From an uncultured Acidaminococcus sp. (GTDB lineage Bacteria > Bacillota_C > Negativicutes > Acidaminococcales > Acidaminococcaceae), in NCBI GenBank assembly GCA_900314165.1, contig OMUE01000229.1:1-5069 (forward strand): a DNA stretch of 5,069 bases. Direction: 5' to 3'. Below, piece by piece: positions 1 through 4,873 of the stretch (positions within the stretch are counted from its first letter, which is position 1; the number at the start of each line of letters is the position of its first letter). The notes under the pieces are model-generated. The model saw only the letters and a list, made by a program, of their open reading frames with translations. It ran no database searches and was not told the DNA's origin. The translations under genes were made by a program, and so were the position numbers.

Positions 1-1
1 A

Positions 2-52
2 AATTGGGGTGTCTTTTTGCGTTTTAATTTCGGTCGAAGAGTATTTTCATAG
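2..52 (+). CDS. Possible 3' end of an upstream gene (partial)
   Basis: Reading from base 2 gives NWGVFLRFNFGRRVFS followed by tandem stops TAG TAA (50-55). The alternating aromatic/hydrophobic pattern would suit the last beta strand of an outer-membrane barrel protein, but 16 residues are too few to assign a family. The main support is context: at other gene ends here the GAAGAG heptamer tract starts right at the stop codon, and it does so here too. An alternative frame from base 3 stays open to a TGA at 66-68 and ends in KSEE, as the DUF368 protein does, so the frame is uncertain. There may be no gene end here at all. Confidence 0.25.
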   Translation, partial: NWGVFLRFNFGRRVFS

Positions 53-58
53 TAAAAG

Positions 59-79
59 TGAAGAGTGAAGAGTGAAGAA
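59..79 (+). repeat. Heptamer tandem repeat TGAAGAR, 3 units
   Basis: Two TGAAGAG units and one TGAAGAA unit run head to tail with period 7, then pass into the AGTGC/GCACT hairpin of repeat unit A. The same heptamer recurs at 1785-1819 and 2532-2559 (complement) and at 4697-4724. Confidence 0.85.
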
Positions 80-80
80 G

Positions 81-300
81 AGTGCTCTGCACTGCCCCCT
101 CGCCAGATGCCTGGTAAAGGGCACTGCCCAGCCCCACCACCATCTGCCTTAGACTAATGCGGTTAATGCAGATGGTCCCCCTCCCCTACGGGGATGACAA
201 GAACTCTACGGGGGGCGACAAGCCGTCCAGCGGACTGTCATCCCCGCAGGGGAGGGGAACCGTGCGTAAGCACGGTGGTGGGGCCGTCCAGCGGACTCCG
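81..300 (+). repeat. Dispersed palindromic repeat unit A (mosaic, inverted)
   Basis: This GC-rich unit shares long blocks with units B and C. It opens with hairpin AGTGC/GCACT (81-93), then CTGCCCCCTCG and hairpin CCAG/CTGG (103-114). From 131 it differs from B and C: it forms a large inverted repeat. GCCCCACCACC (131-141) pairs with GGTGGTGGGGC (274-284), and the 22-base block 178-199 matches the complement of 236-257 at 21 of 22 positions. Smaller hairpins sit inside: ACCATCTGC/GCAGATGGT (139-147/168-176) and ACCGTGC/GCACGGT (259-265/270-276). It fills the gap before the permease gene and ends about 10 bases before that gene's ribosome site. I see no purine riboswitch or clear promoter in 1-322; any promoter may lie upstream or be unrecognisable. 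Confidence 0.8.
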
Positions 301-322
301 ACAAATGAAAGGAAGGATGATT

Positions 323-1699
323 ATGGAAGAAACATTGGAAAAGGTTTTCCACCTGAAGGAAAACGGAACCACCGTGCGTACGGAAATCGTGGCCGGCATT
401 ACCACATTTATGACCATGGCTTACATTCTGATTGTAAACCCGGCCATTCTGAGTGCTACGGGCATGGATAAGGGGGCCCTGCTGACGGTTACCGCCATTG
501 CCTCTGCCCTGGGTACCTTCTGTATGGCAGCTTTTGCCAACTATCCCTTCGCCCTGGCTCCCGGCATGGGGCTGAATGCCTATTTTGCCTACACCGTTGT
601 CCTTCAGATGGGATACTCCTGGCAGATGGCTTTGACCGCCGTTTTTGTAGAAGGCATTATTTTCATTATCTTATCCCTGACGAATATCCGGGAAGCCATC
701 TTCAACACCATTCCCCTGACCCTGAAAAAGGCTATTTCTGTAGGCATCGGCTTGTTCATTGCCCTCATCGGCCTGCTAAACTCTCAGATCGTTGTGGCCA
801 ACAAAGCTACGAAGATTGCCCTGTTCTCCTTTACAAAATCTGTCGCTGACGGTACGTTCAACAGCGTAGGTATCACGGTGCTGCTGGCTATGCTGGGCAT
901 CCTGCTGACCAGTATCCTCATCATCAAGAATGTGAAAGGCAATATCCTGTTTGGCATCCTGGGCACCTGGATCGCCGGCATGATCTGCGAAGCCGTAGGC
1001 CTGTACGTGCCGAACCCGAAGCTGGGCACATTCAGTGTATTCCCAAATTTCTCCGCTGGCTTCCTGCCTGCCAGCCCGGCTCCCATCTTCATGCAGATTC
1101 ATCCGGACCACATGCTGAGCCTGGACTTCTTCGCTGTCATCTTCGCGTTCCTGTTCGTGGACCTGTTCGATACCCTGGGCACCATCATCGGCGTAGCTGC
1201 CAAGAGCAATATGCTGGATGAAAAAGGCCGTCTGCCCCACATCAAGGGCGCCCTCATGGCTGACGCCGTGGCCACCTGTGCCGGCGCTGTGCTGGGTACC
1301 TCCACCGTCACCACGTTTGTGGAAAGTGCTGCCGGCGTATCTGAAGGGGGCCGTACGGGCCTGACCGCTGTGACTGTCGGCGTGCTGTTCCTGCTTTCCC
1401 TGTTCCTGAGCCCGTTCTTCATGGCCATTCCGTCCTTTGCCACGGCTCCGGCTCTGATCATCGTAGGCTTCCTGATGTTCTCTTCCATTACGAACATCGA
1501 CATGACGGATTTCAGCGAAGCGCTGCCCGCCTACATCGCCATCATCGCTATGCCCTTCTGCTACAGCATCAGCGAAGGCATTTCCTTCGGCGTCATCAGC
1601 TACGTAGTCCTGAACCTCCTGACTGGCAACAGCAAGAAGATCAGCGGACTTATGTACGTGCTGGCTGTACTGTTCGTGTTGAAGTATTGCATGCTGTAA
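323..1699 (+). CDS. NCS2 family (AzgA/PbuG-like) purine-base permease
   Basis: A 458-residue inner-membrane transporter predicted to take up nucleobases (hypoxanthine, guanine or adenine) with a cation. The sequence shows the N-terminal block of the AzgA-like branch, ENGTTVRTEIVAGITTFMTM (13-32), then GMGLNAYFAY near 81-90, DLFDTLGTIIGVA from 280 and the loop GTSTVTTFVESAAG from 325 running into SEGGRTGL. These are family signatures that shape the substrate site. Most of the rest is hydrophobic, fitting a 14-segment carrier, and the length is normal. The frame is open back to 194, but that stretch is repeat unit A. I chose ATG at 323 because AGGAAGG (310-316) lies six bases ahead and homologues begin with a similar short polar tail; ATGs at 305 and 317 are less well placed. 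Exact substrate cannot be told from sequence. A strong terminator follows seven bases after the stop. Confidence 0.95.
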   Translation: MEETLEKVFHLKENGTTVRTEIVAGITTFMTMAYILIVNPAILSATGMDKGALLTVTAIASALGTFCMAAFANYPFALAPGMGLNAYFAYTVVLQMGYSWQMALTAVFVEGIIFIILSLTNIREAIFNTIPLTLKKAISVGIGLFIALIGLLNSQIVVANKATKIALFSFTKSVADGTFNSVGITVLLAMLGILLTSILIIKNVKGNILFGILGTWIAGMICEAVGLYVPNPKLGTFSVFPNFSAGFLPASPAPIFMQIHPDHMLSLDFFAVIFAFLFVDLFDTLGTIIGVAAKSNMLDEKGRLPHIKGALMADAVATCAGAVLGTSTVTTFVESAAGVSEGGRTGLTAVTVGVLFLLSLFLSPFFMAIPSFATAPALIIVGFLMFSSITNIDMTDFSEALPAYIAIIAMPFCYSISEGISFGVISYVVLNLLTGNSKKISGLMYVLAVLFVLKYCML

Positions 1700-1705
1700 G
1701 GCAAC

Positions 1706-1745
1706 AAAAAGGAGCTGTGAAAAAATTTTTTCACAGCTCCTTTTT
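1706..1745. terminator. Perfect 40-bp palindrome, bidirectional terminator
   Basis: The 20 bases 1706-1725 are exactly complementary to 1726-1745. The stem core GGAGCTGTGA/TCACAGCTCC is flanked by A runs on the left and T runs on the right on either strand, so each strand gives a GC-containing hairpin followed by five U. It lies between the convergent permease and nitroreductase genes and should end both transcripts. Confidence 0.92.
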
Positions 1746-1748
1746 ATT

Positions 1749-1783
1749 GTCAGCATGGCTGACTTCCTTGCCCGCCGCAGGCG
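1749..1783. repeat. Two short hairpins beside the heptamer tract
   Basis: GTCAGC/GCTGAC with loop ATG (1749-1763) and CGCC/GGCG with loop GCA (1773-1783) lie between the terminator and the heptamer tract. They may be a shortened remnant of the palindromic unit, whose other copies also have small GC hairpins next to the tract, but the sequence is not clearly homologous. Confidence 0.4.
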
Positions 1784-1784
1784 C

Positions 1785-1819
1785 CTCTTCACTCTTCACT
1801 CTTCACTCTTCGCTCTTCA
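1785..1819 (-). repeat. Heptamer tandem repeat CTCTTCR, 5 units
   Basis: Five units of CTCTTCA (one is CTCTTCG) run at period 7. On the minus strand this is the TGAAGAG tract, beginning about eight bases past the nitroreductase stop codon. A 14-bp copy of the terminator arm, TTTTTTCACAGCTC (1823-1836), sits just beyond it and overlaps the nitroreductase stop. Confidence 0.88.
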
Positions 1820-1827
1820 CTATTTTT

Positions 1828-2343
1828 TCACAGCTCTTTCACCAATTCCTCGTTGCTTCTTCTCTGGGTATGGAGAGGAGCGGGATGAGCGCCTTCGGCG
1901 GCGTAGCCGATGGGCAGCAGCAGCAGGGGCACTTCGTTCAGAGGCAGTTCAAAGGCATCTGCGGTCTGGGTCACAGGGAAGAAGTTCACCCAGCAGGAAC
2001 CGATGCCCAGTTCCCAGGCTTCCAGCATCATGTGGGTGGCCACGATGGAGGCGTCCTGTTCCCCGGCCCGGATGCTGTGTTCGAAGGGGTTCACCCATTC
2101 TTCGTCCTTGCGGACCGTCACCATGAGGACCACAGGCGCATTGAAGGCACAGCGGGTCAGGCTGCGGATCTTGGCAATGGCTTCCGGGCTCTTCAGCACG
2201 TATACCCGATAGGGCTGGTAATTATGGCCCGTAGGGGCAATCCGTCCCGCTTCCAGGATGGCATCCAGCTTTTCCTGTTCAATAGGTTTGTCGCTGTACT
2301 TCCGTACAGAATACCGTTCTTTCGCAAGTTCCATAAATGTCAT
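1828..2343 (-). CDS. Nitroreductase family FMN-dependent oxidoreductase
   Basis: A 171-residue cytoplasmic flavoprotein of the nitroreductase superfamily, expected to bind FMN as a dimer and use NAD(P)H to reduce nitro compounds, quinones or similar acceptors. The FMN-phosphate motif RYSVRKYSDKPI is at 10-21, the APTGHNYQPYRVYVL segment at 36-50, the central helix with QDASIVATHMMLEAWELGIG at 96-115 leading into SCWVNFF, and the C-terminal LLLLPIGYAAEG at 140-151. The length matches short one-domain members. ATG at 2341-2343 follows AGAGG with about nine bases between; a second ATG at codon 4 is possible. It runs against the permease and shares its terminator. Upstream is repeat unit B, so it is probably not in a tight operon with map, although both lie on the same strand. 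The natural substrate cannot be inferred. Confidence 0.93.
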   Translation of the reverse strand: MTFMELAKERYSVRKYSDKPIEQEKLDAILEAGRIAPTGHNYQPYRVYVLKSPEAIAKIRSLTRCAFNAPVVLMVTVRKDEEWVNPFEHSIRAGEQDASIVATHMMLEAWELGIGSCWVNFFPVTQTADAFELPLNEVPLLLLPIGYAAEGAHPAPLHTQRRSNEELVKEL

Positions 2344-2365
2344 AGTCGTTTACCTCTTTTCTTGG

Positions 2366-2386
2366 GATTAGAGATTAGGGATTAGA
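2366..2386 (-). repeat. Heptamer tandem repeat GATTAGR, 3 units
   Basis: Three units of GATTAGA or GATTAGG at exact period 7 sit between repeat unit B and the nitroreductase ribosome site. The unit differs from the GAAGAG heptamers on the far side of unit B but keeps the same period. Confidence 0.8.
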
Positions 2387-2387
2387 G

Positions 2388-2530
2388 TCCTCTGGACGGC
2401 CCCACCACCGTGCTGACGCACGGTTCCCCTCCCCTGCGGGGATGACAGGGCTCTGCCCAGCGGGCTGTCGCCCCCGTAGGGGGAGAGGGCCAGATGCCTG
2501 CATCTGGCGAGGGGGGCAGTGCAGAGCACT
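2388..2530 (-). repeat. Dispersed palindromic repeat unit B
   Basis: The clearest copy of the unit. In plus-strand order it has hairpins CCGTGC/GCACGG (2408-2413/2418-2423), CCCC/GGGG (2431-2441), CCCCC/GGGGG (2471-2483), GCCAGATGC/GCATCTGGC (2489-2497/2500-2508) and AGTGC/GCACT (2518-2530). The block from 2426 to 2448 is an imperfect inverted copy of 2464 to 2489 (GACAG pairing with CTGTC in the middle), so the core is one large palindrome made of smaller ones. It shares long near-identical blocks with unit C and with both halves of unit A. On the minus strand it reads toward the nitroreductase gene and ends about 45 bases before its start. I see no open reading frame that looks like a protein. 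Confidence 0.88.
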
Positions 2531-2531
2531 C

Positions 2532-2559
2532 CTCTTCGCTCTTCACTCTTCGCTCTTCA
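2532..2559 (-). repeat. Heptamer tandem repeat CTCTTCR, 4 units
   Basis: Four units alternate CTCTTCG and CTCTTCA at period 7. The tract begins two bases past the stop codon of map (2562-2564) and leads straight into the AGTGC/GCACT hairpin of repeat unit B. Confidence 0.88.
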
Positions 2560-2561
2560 CT

Positions 2562-3380
2562 TTAATAGGATAAAATCTCCGGCAGCCCTTCTGTGATCAG
2601 CAGGGTGTGCTCCCACTGGGCACTGGATTTGCCATCTGCGGTGTGGACAGTCCAGCCGTTGGCTTCATCTATATACAGATCTTTCGTACCGGCATTGATC
2701 ATGGGCTCGATGGTGATGACCATACCGGGCACCAGCAGCATACCGTGGCCCCGTTTACCCACGTGGGCTACAAAGGGGTCTTCATGCATTTCCAGGCCCA
2801 CGCCGTGGCCGCCGAATTCTTCTACGACGCTGCAGCCGTGCTTCCGGGCAAAGGCCTGGATAGCCGCCCCGATATCCCCCAGGGTGTTCTTCCAGCCTAC
2901 GGCGTTCTCCATGCCCCGCTTCAGGCATTCCTTCGTAATGCCAACCAGGTTCTTCCGTTCTGCCGGCACCCGGCCCAGCATGAACATCCGGGAGGCATCC
3001 CCTACGTAGCCTTTGTAGATGGTAGTAGCATCCACGTTGACGATGTCCCCGCTTTTCAGGACCTGATGGGGATCCGGGATTCCGTGGCAGATCACATCGT
3101 TGACGGACGTGCAGACAGATTTGGGAAAGCCTTCGTAATTCAGGCAGGCCGGAATGGCGTCATGGCTGACGGTGTAGTCGTATACGATGGTATTGATGTC
3201 GTCCGTAGTCATGCCCACCTTGATGGCTTTTTCCACGGCGTCCAGTACGCCTGTGTTCACTTTGCCGGCTTCCCGGATTCCTTCAATCTGTTCCGGAGTC
3301 TTGATCATATCCATACGGGGTACCTGGTACCCTTTCGCTGCATATTCCATTAATTTCAGCTTTAATTCTCCACGTTCCAA
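2562..3380 (-). CDS. map: Methionine aminopeptidase, type I
   Basis: A 272-residue cytosolic metalloenzyme that removes the initiator methionine from new proteins when the next residue is small. All five metal ligands of the family are visible: D117 (in GDIVNVD), D128 (in GYVGDAS), H192 (in GGHGVG), E225 (in TIEPM) and E257 (in WEHT). The two active-site histidines are also present, H99 (VICHGIPD) and H199 (MHEDP). The catalytic fold starts near residue 26, so there is an N-terminal extension of about 25 residues, as in some Bacillota forms. The chosen start is TTG at 3378-3380 because AAGGAGG lies upstream, ten bases away. An ATG touching that site is out of frame, and the in-frame ATG at codon 11 has no good ribosome site. 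In many Bacillota map lies in the ribosomal-protein/infA cluster; here it stands apart, so this may be a second copy. Confidence 0.96.
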   Translation of the reverse strand: MERGELKLKLMEYAAKGYQVPRMDMIKTPEQIEGIREAGKVNTGVLDAVEKAIKVGMTTDDINTIVYDYTVSHDAIPACLNYEGFPKSVCTSVNDVICHGIPDPHQVLKSGDIVNVDATTIYKGYVGDASRMFMLGRVPAERKNLVGITKECLKRGMENAVGWKNTLGDIGAAIQAFARKHGCSVVEEFGGHGVGLEMHEDPFVAHVGKRGHGMLLVPGMVITIEPMINAGTKDLYIDEANGWTVHTADGKSSAQWEHTLLITEGLPEILSY

Positions 3381-3455
3381 ACTTTTCCATCCTCCTTGTA
3401 TTCAAATTTATACCAAAATAAGATATAATGTGAGTTCATGGCTGGTAAGCCAGTT

Positions 3456-3479
3456 GCTAGTGGGCTAGTGCACTAGTGC
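3456..3479 (-). repeat. Octamer tandem repeat with CTAGTG core, 3 units
   Basis: CTAGTG recurs at 3457, 3465 and 3473, a period of eight, between repeat unit C and the map ribosome site. It occupies the same place as the GATTAGR heptamers beside unit B. The last units contain the palindrome GCACTAGTGC (3470-3479). A small hairpin, CTGG/CCAG (3442-3453), lies next to it. Confidence 0.7.
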
Positions 3480-3481
3480 GC

Positions 3482-3610
3482 TGCACGGCCCCACCACCGT
3501 GCTATGCACGGTTCCCCTCCCCTGCGGGGATGACAGGACTCTGCCCAACCTGTCGCCCCCGTAGGGGGAGAGAGCCAACGTAGTTGACGAGGGGGCAGGC
3601 CAGCGGCCTT
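3482..3610 (-). repeat. Dispersed palindromic repeat unit C
   Basis: This third copy has the same order of blocks as unit B: hairpin CCGTGC/GCACGG (3497-3502/3506-3511), CCCC/GGGG, GACAGG pairing with CCTGTC, CCCCC/GGGGG (3556-3568), a variable hairpin and the GAGGGGGCAG end. The variable hairpin here is CAAC/GTTG (3576-3579/3583-3586), where B has GCCAGATGC/GCATCTGGC: same place, different sequence, pairing kept. On the minus strand it reads toward map and would lie within the map leader if the promoter at 3648 is used. It has no GAAGAG tract; TCTGAYG heptamers are found at that edge instead. Confidence 0.86.
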
Positions 3611-3611
3611 T

Positions 3612-3628
3612 TCTGACGTCTGATGTCT
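3612..3628 (-). repeat. Short heptamer repeat TCTGAYG, 2+ units
   Basis: TCTGACG and TCTGATG follow each other at period 7 and are followed by TCT, at the edge of unit C that carries GAAGAG heptamers in the other copies. With only two full units this could be chance; the position and period make it worth noting. Confidence 0.5.
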
Positions 3629-3647
3629 CCATTCCAGTCCGCGTACC

Positions 3648-3656
3648 ATTATAACA
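3648..3656 (-). promoter_or_regulatory. Extended -10 promoter candidate for map
   Basis: On the minus strand this reads TGTTATAAT, a perfect TGnTATAAT extended -10 element. I see no good -35 hexamer 17 bases upstream, only A-rich DNA, which extended -10 promoters can tolerate. Transcription would start near 3641 and give map a leader of about 260 bases containing all of repeat unit C. Confidence 0.5.
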
Positions 3657-3693
3657 CAATTTTTTTGGGAGATTTTTTTCTTTATTTATAAAT

Positions 3694-3721
3694 TTGTTCG
3701 ATTTGTATCCTATACTATAGG
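3694..3721 (+). promoter_or_regulatory. Weak promoter candidate for the DUF368 gene
   Basis: The AT-rich stretch before the DUF368 gene holds TATACT (3711-3716) and an overlapping TATAGG (3716-3721), with TTGTTC (3694-3699) 16 bases ahead of the latter. Neither pairing is close to consensus at both boxes, so the exact promoter is uncertain, but this is the most likely stretch. Bases 3381-3789 otherwise hold repeat unit C, its flanking short repeats and the minus-strand promoter candidate; I see no gene or RNA there. Confidence 0.3.
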
Positions 3722-3789
3722 AAATCGGCGAGAAGTACAATACGTATTTTTGAAAGAAGAAAGAAAAAAGGTAAAGGAAGGTTATCATT

Positions 3790-4713
3790 ATGGATTTGCT
3801 GCTGAATATGATCCGTGGCTTCTGCATGGCCCTGGCCGACAGCGTACCCGGGGTATCCGGAGGTACTATTGCCTTTGTGCTGGGCTTCTATGACGAATTC
3901 ATCAGTTCCCTGTACGTCATCACCCATGGCAGCCGGCAGCTGCGTCGGGAGGGCTTCAAATTCCTGTGCAAGCTGGGCCTGGGCTGGGTGCTGGGCATGG
4001 GTTCGTCCGTCATGGTGCTGGCCAGCCTGTTTACCACCCATATTTATCAGCTGAGTTCTCTGTTCCTGGGTCTGTCCCTTTTCTCCCTGCCCGTCATTAT
4101 CCGGGAAGAAAAAGACTGCCTGCGGCGCACCAGCCGGTTTCCCTTCTTTCTGCTGGGCGTGCTGCTGGTGGTAGTCATCGTGTGGGCCAATCCCACCGGG
4201 GGCCAGGGCACCAACGTAGCCATCAATAACCTGACGCCTACTCTGGGAGCTTACATTTTCGGCTGTGCTATGATCGCCATCTGCGCCATGGTCCTGCCCG
4301 GCATTTCCGGCTCCACCATGCTGCTGATTTTCGGCCTGTATGTGCCCATTATCGACGCCATCAAAGAGTTCCTGCATTTCAATCTGTCCTACTTCCCCGT
4401 ACTGTGCATCTTCGGCTTCGGCGTCATTGCCGGCATCCTGGGTATCATCCGCATCGTGAAAAAATCTCTGGATGACCACCGTGCTGCTATGGTGTACTTC
4501 ATCCTGGGCATGATGATTGGTTCCTTCTACGCCATCGTCCAAGGTCCTACGACCTTGAAAGTGCCCCAGCCGGCCATGACCTGGTCCACGTTCCACCTGA
4601 TCTGGTTCGCTGCCGGCGGCCTGCTGCTGTACGGTCTGAACGTGCTGAAGAACGTGACGGAGCGGAAGCTGAGGCCGGAGGAAGCCCAGGATATAGCGAA
4701 GAGCGAAGAGTAA
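3790..4713 (+). CDS. DUF368 family membrane protein, predicted undecaprenyl-phosphate transporter
   Basis: A 307-residue polytopic inner-membrane protein. DUF368 proteins (PopT type) are known to help return undecaprenyl phosphate, the lipid carrier for peptidoglycan and other wall polymers, across the membrane. The paired family motifs are clear: ADSVPGVSGGTIAFVLGFYD at 16-35 and LPGISGSTMLLIFGLY at 169-184, an internal repeat typical of two inverted halves. The rest is mostly hydrophobic segments with short charged loops. ATG at 3790 follows AAGGAAGG with eight bases between. It is transcribed away from map. The last residues, AKSEE, and the TAA stop fall inside a GAAGAG heptamer tract, so the repeat supplies the natural C-terminus. 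Length is within the usual family range. That it is a carrier-lipid transporter is inferred from the family; the membrane location is strongly supported. Confidence 0.93.
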   Translation: MDLLLNMIRGFCMALADSVPGVSGGTIAFVLGFYDEFISSLYVITHGSRQLRREGFKFLCKLGLGWVLGMGSSVMVLASLFTTHIYQLSSLFLGLSLFSLPVIIREEKDCLRRTSRFPFFLLGVLLVVVIVWANPTGGQGTNVAINNLTPTLGAYIFGCAMIAICAMVLPGISGSTMLLIFGLYVPIIDAIKEFLHFNLSYFPVLCIFGFGVIAGILGIIRIVKKSLDDHRAAMVYFILGMMIGSFYAIVQGPTTLKVPQPAMTWSTFHLIWFAAGGLLLYGLNVLKNVTERKLRPEEAQDIAKSEE

Positions 4714-4738
4714 AGAGCGAAGAGGTGCCCGCTGGGCC
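4697..4738 (+). repeat. Heptamer repeat (CGAAGAG type, 4 units) plus repeat-unit fragment
   Basis: Units CGAAGAG, CGAAGAG, TAAAGAG and CGAAGAG run from 4697 to 4724; the third carries the TAA stop of the DUF368 gene. GTGCCCGCTGGGC follows (4725-4737) and shares the 11-base GCCCGCTGGGC block with the minus strand of unit B, so this seems to be a tract with a stub of the palindromic unit. Confidence 0.75.
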
Positions 4739-4745
4739 TCCTGAA

Positions 4746-4773
4746 TTTAGAAAAAAGAATATAGAAAAAAGAA
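4746..4773 (+). repeat. AT-rich heptamer repeat WWWAGAA, 4 units
   Basis: TTTAGAA, AAAAGAA, TATAGAA and AAAAGAA follow each other, equally readable as two copies of a 14-base unit starting at 4743. It lies between the GAAGAG tract and the insertion sequence end. The sequence differs from the other tracts; the period of seven is the same. Confidence 0.65.
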
Positions 4774-4829
4774 CCTGTTGTCAGGGAGTGTGTCAAGCTA
4801 AGTGTGTAAGTCCATAATTTTTAAATTTT

Positions 4830-4859
4830 CGACGGTCTTGAAAAAGACCGTCGTTTTTT
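4830..4859 (+). terminator. Hairpin terminator inside the IS end, plus strand
   Basis: CGACGGTCTT (4830-4839) pairs perfectly with AAGACCGTCG (4844-4853) across a GAAA loop, and six T follow on the plus strand. It faces against the transposase gene, so it would stop transcripts entering the element from the DUF368 side. The same hairpin starts about 20 bases past the transposase stop, but on the minus strand it is followed by an A-rich stretch, so it would end that transcript poorly. No other terminator for the DUF368 gene is visible. Confidence 0.8.
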
Positions 4860-4873
4860 AGTTAAGTAGCAAA

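Noticed and set aside
194..322. A 43-codon upstream extension of the permease reading frame
   Set aside because: It lies entirely within repeat unit A and near the ribosome site, has no ribosome site of its own, and does not look like an NCS2 N-terminus. ATG at 323 fits far better.
81..322. Purine riboswitch ahead of the permease
   Set aside because: Purine permeases often have one, but the stretch is accounted for by repeat unit A and I could not find the conserved purine aptamer core.
776..1792. Long minus-strand open frame opposite the permease
   Set aside because: Its composition (rich in H, Q, E, G, A) is typical of the antisense shadow of a GC-rich membrane-protein gene, and no family motif is visible.
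1687..2385. Plus-strand open frames across the nitroreductase gene and heptamer tract
   Set aside because: Antisense to a well-supported nitroreductase; the SLFTLHSSLF-type peptide is only the translated heptamer repeat.
3401..3429. Plus-strand promoter TTCAAA - 17 bases - TATAAT
   Set aside because: The -10 box is perfect but the -35 is weak, and it would transcribe through unit C for over 350 bases before the DUF368 gene. AT-rich DNA beside the map start makes a chance match likely.
81..3610. Palindromic units as a CRISPR array
   Set aside because: There are only three distant copies in differing orientation, with no regular spacers and no cas genes; the units are internally palindromic and over 100 bp long.
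3715..4596. Long minus-strand open frame opposite the DUF368 gene
   Set aside because: Same shadow composition; the plus-strand gene has clear family motifs and a ribosome site.
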